A DNA stretch of 64,000 nucleotides, taken from the NCBI RefSeq assembly GCF_900141875.1, contig NZ_FQZE01000009.1:78746-142745 (forward strand), in the 5' to 3' direction. Below, piece by piece: positions 41,058-48,842 of the stretch; position 1 is the stretch's first letter, and each line of letters begins with the position of its first letter. The notes under the pieces were generated by a model that searched no databases, was not told where the DNA came from, and was given only the letters and a program-made list of their open reading frames with translations. A program made the translations under genes and the position numbers. The DNA is from Tangfeifania diversioriginum (GTDB lineage Bacteria; Bacteroidota; Bacteroidia; Bacteroidales; Prolixibacteraceae).

Positions 41058-41152
41058 TTTCTGTTTTAAAACATTTTTCTTTTTTTTGCTAAACTATAAA
41101 TCATTTATTTTCAGTGAAAAATAAAACGTTGTAAAACGCTCAGTAATTTTAT

Positions 41153-41168
41153 TGTGTGTACGCACACA
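41153..41168. promoter_or_regulatory. LacI-type operator 2
   Basis: TGTGTGTACGCACACA has six-base arms TGTGTG and CACACA around TACG. It sits 8 bases before the -33 box of the regulator promoter. Flanks are similar in both operators (AT...TTTT). Confidence 0.78.
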
Positions 41169-41175
41169 TTTTTGT

Positions 41176-41206
41176 TTTGATATTGATTTTCATTTCATTA
41201 GATTTG
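41176..41206 (+). promoter_or_regulatory. Bacteroidota-type promoter of the lacI-led operon
   Basis: TTTG at 41176-41179 and TAGATTTG at 41199-41206, separated by 19 bases: an exact fit to the Bacteroidota consensus. The start codon at 41229 is 22 bases past the -7 box, so the leader is very short. Confidence 0.78.
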
Positions 41207-41228
41207 ATGATATTTAATTGAAAAGGCA

Positions 41229-41231
41229 GTG
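41229..41231 (+). other. GTG start codon of lacI-type gene
   Basis: The GTG follows AAAGGCA and is the only start placing the helix-turn-helix (TIQDVARYANVSVGTIDRVI) at the N-terminus; no ATG lies before it in frame. Confidence 0.75.
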
Positions 41232-42329
41232 GAGCGAACTAAAAAAGTAACCATCCAGGATGTAGCCCGATACGCCAATGTTTCGGTGGGCACCATCGAC
41301 CGGGTTATTCACCACCGCGGCAAAGTATCCCCGGAAAAAAGAAAAAAGGTTGAGGAAGCTATCGAAAAACTGAACTTCAATCCGAACATGCTAGCTCGTG
41401 CACTTGCACTTGGCAACCAGTTTACAGTTTGTGCGCTGATTCCCTCTGCTCCATACCCGGGGCATTACTGGACGATGCCACTAAATGGACTGGAAATGGC
41501 GACGGCGCAGTTCAAAGATTACGGCATCATCACCTCATATTATTATTACGATTTATTCGATGAGAAAAGTTTTATTAAACAGGCAGCTAAAATTGCAGAA
41601 CTTGGGCCAAGCGGAGTTGTGCTTGCCCCTCTTTTTCTTCGGGAAAGTAAACATTTTACAGCGAAACTGCGGGAAAAAAGCATTCCGTATATTTTTATCG
41701 ATGCCGATATTCCCCATGGACAAAGCCTTTCCTACATTGGTCCCGACGTGAAACAAAGCGCCTACATCGCTGGCCGGCTGCTCAACTCCATGCTGCCTGA
41801 AAAAGCTGAAATCTTAATGGTGAACATGGTCAAAGGATTTGAGAATGCATCGGCACTCCGGCGAATGGAGGAAGGGTTTAGAGGTTATTTCAATAAAAAC
41901 GGGCTGGAAGAAAGTAAAACCATTCATGCTTTAACCATCCAGTCAACGAGAAAGGAGGAGGTTTTTCGCGAAATCACCAAATATTACATCAAAAATCCGG
42001 AAATAAAAGGTGTTTTTGTCACCAATTCCAAAGCTTTTCTTATTTCAGAATTCCACCGTAAACATGATTTGGATATCCGGCTGGTGGGGTATGATTTGGT
42101 AGAAGCGAATATTGCACATCTGCGCAACGGGGGAATTGACTTTGTCATCTCACAGAGTCCGGTACAGCAAGGGAAACGCGCCATTCAAACATTGTTCGAT
42201 TTTTTTGTATGGAAAAAAGAACCGGAGAAAATTCAATATGTACCGCTGGACATCATCATTCGTGAAAACCTTGACTTTTACATCAACTTTAACCGGCACA
42301 ATCAAAATGGAATAAAAAACAATCAATAA
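41229..42329 (+). CDS. LacI-family transcriptional regulator
   Basis: A 366-residue regulator. Residues 7-30 are the LacI HTH (VTIQDVARYANVSVGTIDRV), followed by the hinge helix region (FNPNMLARALALG). Residues about 65-345 form a periplasmic-binding-protein-type effector domain (VCALIPSAPYPGHYW, LGPSGVVLAPLFLRES, IRLVGYDLVEANI). It is the first gene of an operon with sugar oxidoreductases and amino-sugar enzymes, so its effector is probably a sugar from that pathway. Two palindromic operators precede it, implying autoregulation. The next gene starts 12 bases after the stop. Confidence 0.93.
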   Translation: MERTKKVTIQDVARYANVSVGTIDRVIHHRGKVSPEKRKKVEEAIEKLNFNPNMLARALALGNQFTVCALIPSAPYPGHYWTMPLNGLEMATAQFKDYGIITSYYYYDLFDEKSFIKQAAKIAELGPSGVVLAPLFLRESKHFTAKLREKSIPYIFIDADIPHGQSLSYIGPDVKQSAYIAGRLLNSMLPEKAEILMVNMVKGFENASALRRMEEGFRGYFNKNGLEESKTIHALTIQSTRKEEVFREITKYYIKNPEIKGVFVTNSKAFLISEFHRKHDLDIRLVGYDLVEANIAHLRNGGIDFVISQSPVQQGKRAIQTLFDFFVWKKEPEKIQYVPLDIIIRENLDFYINFNRHNQNGIKNNQ

Positions 42330-42340
42330 AAGAAAATATT

Positions 42341-43693
42341 ATGACTAAAAATTTCAATTCGAGAAGGGATTTTATTAAGAAATCGGCAGGAGTTTCTGCC
42401 GGACTGATGGTTGGTGGCGTTCTCCCGGGCTTCAGTGCATCGAGCTATGCACGCATTATGGGCGCCAACGACGTGTTGCGTGCTTCTGTAATGGGGGTAA
42501 ATTCACGCGGAAATGCGCTGGCGCAAAACTTTGCCTTCCAGGAAAATTGCGAGGTAATTCATGTGTGCGATGTGGATTCGCGTGCCATTGAAAAATGTAC
42601 TGCCAATATTCAAAAAGTACAAAACAAAAAGCCACAGGGATTTGAAGATTTCAGAAAGTCGCTGGAAAGCAAAGATGTGGATATTTTAGTTGTTGCGGCG
42701 CCCGACCACTGGCATGCTCCGGCAGCGCTGCTGGCCATGCAGGCAGGCAAAAACGTTTACCTGGAAAAACCGTGCAGCCACAATCCGCGCGAAGGTGAAA
42801 TACTGGTGGAAGCAGCCAGGCGGTATAATAAATCCGTGCAAATGGGCAACCAGCGCCGTTCTTACCCAAATGTGGTGGAAGGAATTCAGGAGCTGAAAAA
42901 CGGAATTATCGGCAGGCCATACTTTGGAAAAGGCTGGTACACTAATAATCGCGGCCCCATTGGCGTGGGGCAAAAAGCGGCTGTGCCCGGCTGGCTCAAT
43001 TGGGACCTGTGGCAGGGGCCGGCGCCGCGCACGGACTACAAAGATAATATTGTACATTACAACTGGCACTGGTTCTGGCACTGGGGCACCGGCGAGGCGT
43101 TGAACAACGGTACCCACATGGTGGATTTGATGCGCTGGGGCTTCGGTGTAGATTTTCCGGTGAAAGTAAGTTCAAACGGCGGTCGATACCACTATTCCGA
43201 CGACTGGCAAACACCGGACACACAGGTGATTAATCTCGATTTTCAGGAGAATATTTCCATGACCTGGGAAGGCCGCAGTTGCAACGGGAAACCCATTGAG
43301 GGGAGTTCGGTTGGCGTTATTTTTTATGGCGAAAAAGGAAGCATGTTTATCCCCGGTGGTAACGAGTACACCGTTTTCGATCTGAAAAACAATGTGGTAA
43401 AAGAAGTAAAAGACACCCAAAAAGTGGATGCGCGCGATGCCGCCAATCCGTCGAGCCATCTCGATTCGCTGCATATTCGCAACTTTTTCAACAACATCCT
43501 TTCAGGAGAAAACCTTGTAGCCGATATCGACTCAGGACATAAAAGTACCGCGCTGGTACAGCTCGGCAATATTGCACAACGCGTGGGCCATTCGCTGGAA
43601 ATCAATCCTGAAAACGGGCACATTAAAGGCGATAAGAAAGCGCAAAAACTCTGGTCACGCGAGTATGAAAAAGGATGGGAAATGAAACTTTAA
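42341..43693 (+). CDS. Gfo/Idh/MocA oxidoreductase, Tat-exported
   Basis: A 450-residue protein. The N-terminus has a twin-arginine signal (NSRRDFIKKSAGVSAG, R8-R9), so it is folded and loaded with NAD(P) before export. Nucleotide binding is at LRASVMGVNSRGNALA, and the family lysine is in GKNVYLEKPCSHNP. The C-terminal part has the tryptophan- and histidine-rich segment HYNWHWFWHWGTGEALNNGT typical of the large secreted Bacteroidota subgroup. These enzymes oxidise or epimerise sugars; some generate 3-keto glycosides or remove GalNAc by an NAD-dependent hydrolysis mechanism. Substrate unknown; neighbours suggest an amino sugar. Confidence 0.93.
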   Translation: MTKNFNSRRDFIKKSAGVSAGLMVGGVLPGFSASSYARIMGANDVLRASVMGVNSRGNALAQNFAFQENCEVIHVCDVDSRAIEKCTANIQKVQNKKPQGFEDFRKSLESKDVDILVVAAPDHWHAPAALLAMQAGKNVYLEKPCSHNPREGEILVEAARRYNKSVQMGNQRRSYPNVVEGIQELKNGIIGRPYFGKGWYTNNRGPIGVGQKAAVPGWLNWDLWQGPAPRTDYKDNIVHYNWHWFWHWGTGEALNNGTHMVDLMRWGFGVDFPVKVSSNGGRYHYSDDWQTPDTQVINLDFQENISMTWEGRSCNGKPIEGSSVGVIFYGEKGSMFIPGGNEYTVFDLKNNVVKEVKDTQKVDARDAANPSSHLDSLHIRNFFNNILSGENLVADIDSGHKSTALVQLGNIAQRVGHSLEINPENGHIKGDKKAQKLWSREYEKGWEMKL

Positions 43694-43702
43694 TATGTTT
43701 TT

Positions 43703-44740
43703 ATGATGTCAACAAGAAGAAATTTTATCAGAAACAGTGCATTAGCAGGTCTGGGGATATCAATCTCTGTGCCTTTGATTGCAAAAAATACCGGATCGGT
43801 TGAGGCGCAAGGTAAACGCGTGGGAATTATCGGGTTGGATACGTCACACAGTATTGCTTTTACAAAAACTTTGAATGGCGAGGAAGCAAGTAGTGAATAT
43901 CTTGGTTACAAAGTAGTTGCCGCTTATCCAAAAGGGAGTCTCGATATTCCCTCAAGTGTAGAACGCATTGAGGGTTATACCCGGCAAATTAAAGAAATGG
44001 GAGTTGAGATTGTGGGATCCATTGAGGAACTGCTCTCAAAAGTTGATGTTGTGCTCCTGGAGACCAACGACGGGAGGCGCCACCTGGAGCAGGCTTTACC
44101 TATATTAAAAGCAGGAAAAAGGATGTTTATCGACAAACCAATGGCTGCTTCCCTCACTGATGCTATGATTATTTTTAACGCAGCCGAACATTATGGCGTT
44201 CCTGTATTCTCCTCTTCATCGCTACGGTACATCGGTGGCATGGATGAGATTAAAGCCGGCTCGGTTGGAAAAATCCTGGGAGCCGATGCTTTTAGCCCTG
44301 CAACTCTGGAAGAGACACATCCCGACTTGTTCTGGTATGGAATTCATGGTGTTGAAACACTGTTCACTGCAATGGGAACAGGTTGCCAAACTGTTTCCAG
44401 AGCATTCACTGAGGGAGCTGATTTTGTTACCGGCATCTGGAAAGATGGACGAATTGGCACCTTCCGGGGTATCCGAGAAGGGAAAAGAGGCTATGGAGGT
44501 ACGATCTATGGTGAAAAAGAAAATGTCAACCTGGGAACCTATGCCGGATATAATCCTTTGTTAAAAGAAGTAGTTAAGTATTTTGATTCGGGTATTATTC
44601 CAGTCACTCCTGAAGAAACACTGGAGATCCTTGCTTTCATGGAAGCTGCCGATCTCAGCAAAGAAAAAGGCGGGAAACCGGTATCTATGGAACAAATCAT
44701 GGAGAAAAGCCGGAAAGAGAGTAGGGAATTTAAACTTTAA
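43703..44740 (+). CDS. Second Gfo/Idh/MocA oxidoreductase, Tat-exported
   Basis: A 345-residue protein with twin-arginine leader (STRRNFIRNSALAGLGIS). The nucleotide-binding start is KRVGIIGLDTSHSIAF, and the family lysine is in GKRMFIDKPMAA, with Asp-Lys-Pro in place of Glu-Lys-Pro. It begins 10 bases after the first Gfo/Idh gene. ATGs at 43703 and 43706 are both possible. The two are not close paralogues, so they likely act on successive intermediates or different sugars. Confidence 0.9.
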   Translation: MMSTRRNFIRNSALAGLGISISVPLIAKNTGSVEAQGKRVGIIGLDTSHSIAFTKTLNGEEASSEYLGYKVVAAYPKGSLDIPSSVERIEGYTRQIKEMGVEIVGSIEELLSKVDVVLLETNDGRRHLEQALPILKAGKRMFIDKPMAASLTDAMIIFNAAEHYGVPVFSSSSLRYIGGMDEIKAGSVGKILGADAFSPATLEETHPDLFWYGIHGVETLFTAMGTGCQTVSRAFTEGADFVTGIWKDGRIGTFRGIREGKRGYGGTIYGEKENVNLGTYAGYNPLLKEVVKYFDSGIIPVTPEETLEILAFMEAADLSKEKGGKPVSMEQIMEKSRKESREFKL

Positions 44741-44800
44741 CAGGATATGCAAATAAAAAATTAACGCTGAATGTTGAAATGAATTGAAAAATGGCACAAA

Positions 44801-46039
44801 ATGAACAAAATAATTCGAACAAAAATCTACATTGTAATTGCATTTCTAATTTTTTTTGGAACAGTTGAAATGAATGCACAACAGGTAATCGAAGGAATTC
44901 ATTACTTCACCGGACAGCCGGTGCAGGTAAAAATCAACAACGGAATGATTGAGGACGTCACAACCCTGGATAAACCGGTTAGTGATAATCCGGTGTACAT
45001 TGCACCGGGCTTTTTCGACAACCAGGTGAATGGATTTGCCGGTGTGTCGTTTGCTTTTGGCGAAAGCGACCTCACACCCGAGGGGATTGAAAAAGCAACT
45101 AGCGAGTTGTGGAAAAAAGGAGTTACGACCTATTTGCCAACGCTTACCACCAATAGCATCGATGTATTAACCCGTAATTTTGAACTGCTTTCCAAAGCGG
45201 TGGATGACAAAAAACTGCGGGGTTCAATTCCCGGGTTTCACCTCGAAGGACCATATATTAACCCGGAAGACGGATTTCGCGGGGCGCATCCCAAACAGTT
45301 TGTAAAATTGCCAGACTGGAACGAATTTCTGAAACTTTACGAAGCCTCGGGCAAAAACATTCTCCAATTGACGCTGGCACCCGAAATGGAAGGAGCCCTG
45401 GATTTAATCACAAAATGCAGTCAGGAAGGCATTGTTATAGCACTGGGGCACCACAACGCAGATATGAAAACGGTAACTGCCGCCATCGACCGCGGTGCAA
45501 AAATTGCCACACATTTGGGCAACGGCGCTGCTAATATGATCAACCGTCACCGCAATCCGTTCTGGCCGCAATTATCCGACGACCGGCTGAACATCAGCAT
45601 CATTTGCGACAGTTTTCATCTGCTGCCGGAAGAAATACAGGTGTTTTACAAAGTGAAAGGAGTGGAGAAAACCATCATCACCTCCGACGTTACCCATTAC
45701 GCAGCGCTGGAACCGGGCGAGTACAAAACCTCCACAGGTGAAACCATCGAGTTGACCAACGACGGAATGTTGCGTTACCCCGCCCAGAATGTGCTGTACG
45801 GTTCGGCATCGCCCATAACCAAAGGTGTAGGTTATATTATGAAAGTAACCGGCTGCACCCTGGCCGATGCGGTGCAAATGGCCAGTACCAATCCGGCCCG
45901 CCTTTATAACCTGAACGACCGCGGAACACTGGAACCCGGCAAACGCGCCGACATTGTGTTGTTTACCCTGGAAGATTTTCAGGTGAACATACAGGAGACT
46001 TGGGTGAAGGGGGAGAAGGTGTATAAAAATTACAAATAA
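44801..46039 (+). CDS. NagA-like N-acetylhexosamine deacetylase with signal peptide
   Basis: A 412-residue amidohydrolase. It matches N-acetylglucosamine-6-phosphate deacetylase: PGFFDNQVNGFAGVSF, PGFHLEGPYINPEDGFRGAH with the metal-binding Glu, ALGHHNAD and THLGNGAANM with His ligands, ITSDVTHYAA near the catalytic Asp, and a closing GTLEPGKRADIVLF. Unlike NagA, it starts with a Sec leader (RTKIYIVIAFLIFFG... ending NAQ), so it should work in the periplasm, where the substrate would probably not be phosphorylated. It is downstream of two Tat-exported oxidoreductases, consistent with a periplasmic sugar pathway. I leave the gene symbol empty because of the leader. Confidence 0.88.
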   Translation: MNKIIRTKIYIVIAFLIFFGTVEMNAQQVIEGIHYFTGQPVQVKINNGMIEDVTTLDKPVSDNPVYIAPGFFDNQVNGFAGVSFAFGESDLTPEGIEKATSELWKKGVTTYLPTLTTNSIDVLTRNFELLSKAVDDKKLRGSIPGFHLEGPYINPEDGFRGAHPKQFVKLPDWNEFLKLYEASGKNILQLTLAPEMEGALDLITKCSQEGIVIALGHHNADMKTVTAAIDRGAKIATHLGNGAANMINRHRNPFWPQLSDDRLNISIICDSFHLLPEEIQVFYKVKGVEKTIITSDVTHYAALEPGEYKTSTGETIELTNDGMLRYPAQNVLYGSASPITKGVGYIMKVTGCTLADAVQMASTNPARLYNLNDRGTLEPGKRADIVLFTLEDFQVNIQETWVKGEKVYKNYK

Positions 46040-46076
46040 CAATAACCAAAATTCAAATAAATTACAAATAGCAAAA
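46039..46076. repeat. A-rich flank of four-helix-bundle gene (left)
   Basis: CAAATAAATTACAAATAGCAAA and repeats of AAAAGACAAAAGACAAACAAATACC lie between the NagA-like gene and the four-helix-bundle gene. CAAATAGCAAA and CAAATAAATT recur inverted at 46561-46603. Confidence 0.55.
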
Positions 46077-46122
46077 GACAAAAGACAAACAAATACCAAA
46101 ACTCAATTGCCAGAAAAAACAA

Positions 46123-46509
46123 ATGGCTATGAATCAGGAAGATATAGTTGAAGAAGGAAAACCGGTTTATGATTTGGAGGAAAGAACTTTTCAATTTGCG
46201 AAAAGAATAAGAAAATGGATTGAAAAATTGACTCATTCAGTTGCAAATCTTGAAGATTCTAAACAATTGGTGAGAGCTTCAGGTTCCGTTGGTGCAAATT
46301 ATATTGAAGCGAATGAGTCACTTAGCAAAAAGGATTTTATTTTTCGTTTACGAATTTGTAGAAAAGAAGCAAAAGAATCGGCTTATTGGACCAGATTAAT
46401 TATGGAAAGCAATGAAGTAATCACAGACGAAAAGGAAGGAAAAGCTTTATATCAGGAATCTGTTGAATTGAAAAAAATCTTTTCATCCATCATCAGCAAA
46501 TCTGAATAA
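46123..46509 (+). CDS. Four-helix-bundle protein (S23/IVS-type)
   Basis: A 128-residue protein of the four-helix-bundle family first seen as the product of 23S rRNA intervening sequences (TIGR02436-type): DLEERTFQFAKRIRKWIEKL, ASGSVGANYIEANESLSKKD, FRLRICRKEAKESAYWTRLI. The RASGSVGANYIEA segment is the family hallmark; relatives include the Avd protein of diversity-generating retroelements. It interrupts the sugar operon between the NagA-like and Nramp-like genes and is flanked by inverted A/T-rich words. No reverse transcriptase or variable gene is nearby. Its role here is unknown; location suggests insertion. Confidence 0.9.
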   Translation: MAMNQEDIVEEGKPVYDLEERTFQFAKRIRKWIEKLTHSVANLEDSKQLVRASGSVGANYIEANESLSKKDFIFRLRICRKEAKESAYWTRLIMESNEVITDEKEGKALYQESVELKKIFSSIISKSE

Positions 46510-46560
46510 TTAATCCCATTTTATGACGAAGTTTGGAGTTTAATCAATTGATTAATTGAG

Positions 46561-46603
46561 ATTTATTTGAGATTTGCTATTTGAAAAATTGGAATTTATT
46601 TGT
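46561..46603. repeat. A/T-rich flank of four-helix-bundle gene (right)
   Basis: TTTGCTATTTG and AATTTATTTG in this stretch are the reverse complements of CAAATAGCAAA and CAAATAAATT at 46039-46076. They bracket the four-helix-bundle gene as inverted repeats. Confidence 0.55.
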
Positions 46604-46663
46604 CCGAAGGACTCCTATAGAGGAAATTGTCTTTTGAATTTTGGAGCTTATAAAAAATTTAAC

Positions 46664-47902
46664 ATGAGCAAATTATACAAAAAAATACTAATCTCCCTCG
46701 CAGCAGTCGGACCCGGACTGTTTCTCATCGGTTACAACATCGGCACCGGAAGCGTAACCACCATGGCCAAAACAGGTGCCGAACACGGCATGGAACTGTT
46801 TTGGGCCTTGGTATTGTCGTGTGTTTTTACCTTTGTATTAATGGTGGCCTACGGTAAGGTGACCCTGGTTTCAGGGAAAACCGCACTGACCAACATCAAA
46901 CACGAATTTAAATTCGGTTGGGTACTGGCCCTTTATATTTTAATCGCGCTGATAATAGGCGAGTTGCTGGCACTGATGGGCGTAATGGGCATTGTGGCTG
47001 ATTTGGTACAGGAAGCCATCCGCCTGCTTTTCAACGAACGGATTGTTGGTCGCGGCTGGATTATCCTGGTGCTGGCCACCGGTTTGTACCTGCTGCTTTG
47101 GTTCGGTCAGTACAAAACCTTCGAAAAAGTACTCACCATTTTCGTAATTTTTATGGGGCTTTCCTTCATTGTAGTATTTTTTATGGTTAGTCCCGATTGG
47201 TCAGTTATTGCCAAAGGTTTGGTTCCCGGAATACCCGACACCCCGGGGGCCATGGGACTGGCAGCAGCCATTGCCGGTACAACCTGTTCGGCAGCTGTGT
47301 TTGTCATGCGTAGTACGGTGGTGGCTGAAAAGGGCTGGGGCATTAAAAATTTGAAAGCAGAAAAAAAGGATGCCTTTGTGTCTGCCGCCATGATGTTGTT
47401 TCTGAGCGGGGTGATTATGGCTGTTGCGGCTGGTACACTCCATGTGATGGGACTGAAACTGGACAACACTGTAGAAATGATTCAACTGTTTGAACCCATT
47501 GGTGGAAATGCTGCAGCTTTTATCCTGATTTTAGGAATTGTAGGAGCTGGCTTGTCCACCATCTTCCCTATTGTGCTGATTGCTCCCTGGCTAATTGCCG
47601 ATTACACAGGAAAACCACGGAATATTCATTCAACCCAGTCACGAATACTCATTTTTGTGGCCATGCTTTTTGCATTTGGCTCCGTTTTTCTGGAGCAACG
47701 TCCGCCGGCGCTAATGGTCTTTTCGCAGGCATTTCAGGCCGTGATTCTACCCGCCGTGGCCATTCCAATATTATTGCTGATCAACCGGTCCAAACTCATG
47801 GGAACCAATAAAGCTAATATCCGCGAGAACATAGGAATCTGGGCTGTGGTAATCTTTTCGTTTATAACCACGTATTTTGCTATAACAGAATTGTTGACAT
47901 AG
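46664..47902 (+). CDS. Nramp-related membrane transporter lacking canonical metal motifs
   Basis: A 412-residue inner-membrane protein with about eleven helices, of the Nramp-like superfamily. The first helix reads GPGLFLIGYNIGTGSVTTM instead of the canonical Asp-Pro-Gly-Asn metal motif, and helix 6 reads AIAGTTCSAAVFVMRSTVV instead of Met/Ala-Pro-His-Asn. Both metal-coordinating elements are therefore absent, as in other non-Mn Nramp-related groups. It lies between NagA-like and NagB genes, so it may bring in the sugar product rather than a metal. The ATG at 46664 starts exactly at the first cytosolic segment (MSKLYKKILIS); an upstream extension to 46574 lies in repeat-like DNA. Confidence 0.82.
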   Translation: MSKLYKKILISLAAVGPGLFLIGYNIGTGSVTTMAKTGAEHGMELFWALVLSCVFTFVLMVAYGKVTLVSGKTALTNIKHEFKFGWVLALYILIALIIGELLALMGVMGIVADLVQEAIRLLFNERIVGRGWIILVLATGLYLLLWFGQYKTFEKVLTIFVIFMGLSFIVVFFMVSPDWSVIAKGLVPGIPDTPGAMGLAAAIAGTTCSAAVFVMRSTVVAEKGWGIKNLKAEKKDAFVSAAMMLFLSGVIMAVAAGTLHVMGLKLDNTVEMIQLFEPIGGNAAAFILILGIVGAGLSTIFPIVLIAPWLIADYTGKPRNIHSTQSRILIFVAMLFAFGSVFLEQRPPALMVFSQAFQAVILPAVAIPILLLINRSKLMGTNKANIRENIGIWAVVIFSFITTYFAITELLT

Positions 47903-47925
47903 AGAGAATGAATTTAAGATAACGG

Positions 47926-47975
47926 GACACAAGACTTCCTAATCTTGATACTAGCCGTCTCGATACTTGATACTA
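47926..47975. repeat. CTTGATAC-type dispersed repeat before nagB
   Basis: GGGACACAAGAC, TAATCTTGATACTAG and CGATACTTGATACTAAATAC match words in the 36349-36533 region. It occupies most of the gap before nagB. Confidence 0.5.
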
Positions 47976-47988
47976 AATACTTAAAAAA

Positions 47989-48750
47989 ATGAATGAAACT
48001 GAATTTCAAAAAGACAACCTCACCGTAAAAGTCTTTCCTGGTACAGATGAAATGGGAAAAGCCGCGGCCATTTCCGTAGCTGAAAAATTAAATGCAGCTA
48101 TTACCGAAAAAGGGTTTACCAACCTGATTCTGGCCACCGGAGCATCGCAGTTCCAGTTTCTGGAACAGTTGCAGCAGCAGGCCATCGCCTGGAAAAAAAT
48201 CACGGTTTTTCATCTCGATGAATACAAAGGAATGCCGGTTACCCATCCGGCCAGCTTTCGTAAATACCTGAAAGAAAGGATTCTGGACAGGGTTCAGCCC
48301 AAGCAGGTGCATTACCTCAACGGAGATGCACCCGACGCAGAAGCCGAAGTTTTGCGCTACGAAAACCTGTTGAACGAGCATCCAATAGATGTTGCCTGTA
48401 TCGGTATCGGCGAAAACGGGCACATTGCGTTTAACGACCCGCCTGTGGCCGATTTTAACGATCCGAAACTGGTGAAAGTGGTGGAACTTGATGAAGCCTG
48501 TCGCAAACAACAACTGGGTGAGGGCTGGTTCCCCACTTTGGATGACGTGCCGACTCATGCACTTTCACTCACCATTCCTGCAATCATGCGCTGCAAACAC
48601 ATCAGTTGTGTTGTGCCAGATGAACGCAAAGCCGAAGCAGTTTATAATACACTGAATGCCGAAATTTCAACCGCTTGTCCGGCAACAATTTTACGGACCC
48701 ACCCGGATTGCGTTTTGAATTTGGATCAAGGGGCTGCTCTTAAGCTATGA
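47989..48750 (+). CDS. nagB: Glucosamine-6-phosphate deaminase
   Basis: A 253-residue cytoplasmic enzyme converting glucosamine-6-phosphate to fructose-6-phosphate and ammonia. The NagB/Pgl fold is clear: LATGASQFQFLEQL, the active-site FHLDEYKGMPVTHPASF and the signature IGIGENGHIAFNDPP with the catalytic His. Later, ALSLTIPAIMRCKHI and VVPDERKAEAV complete the lid and phosphate region. It is the last gene of the LacI-led cluster, and the only one here that clearly requires a cytoplasmic phosphorylated sugar. No kinase is present in the window. Confidence 0.92.
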   Translation: MNETEFQKDNLTVKVFPGTDEMGKAAAISVAEKLNAAITEKGFTNLILATGASQFQFLEQLQQQAIAWKKITVFHLDEYKGMPVTHPASFRKYLKERILDRVQPKQVHYLNGDAPDAEAEVLRYENLLNEHPIDVACIGIGENGHIAFNDPPVADFNDPKLVKVVELDEACRKQQLGEGWFPTLDDVPTHALSLTIPAIMRCKHISCVVPDERKAEAVYNTLNAEISTACPATILRTHPDCVLNLDQGAALKL

Positions 48751-48842
48751 AGTAATACATCATTGTATATTTTTTCAGAAACCTCTGGTAATGAATAATT
48801 TTATAATTTGGATTTTTGTTTTGCTTAATGCATTGAGTAAAA

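Noticed and set aside
46123..46509. Diversity-generating retroelement based on the Avd-like four-helix-bundle protein
   Set aside because: No reverse transcriptase, template repeat or variable target gene is present nearby.
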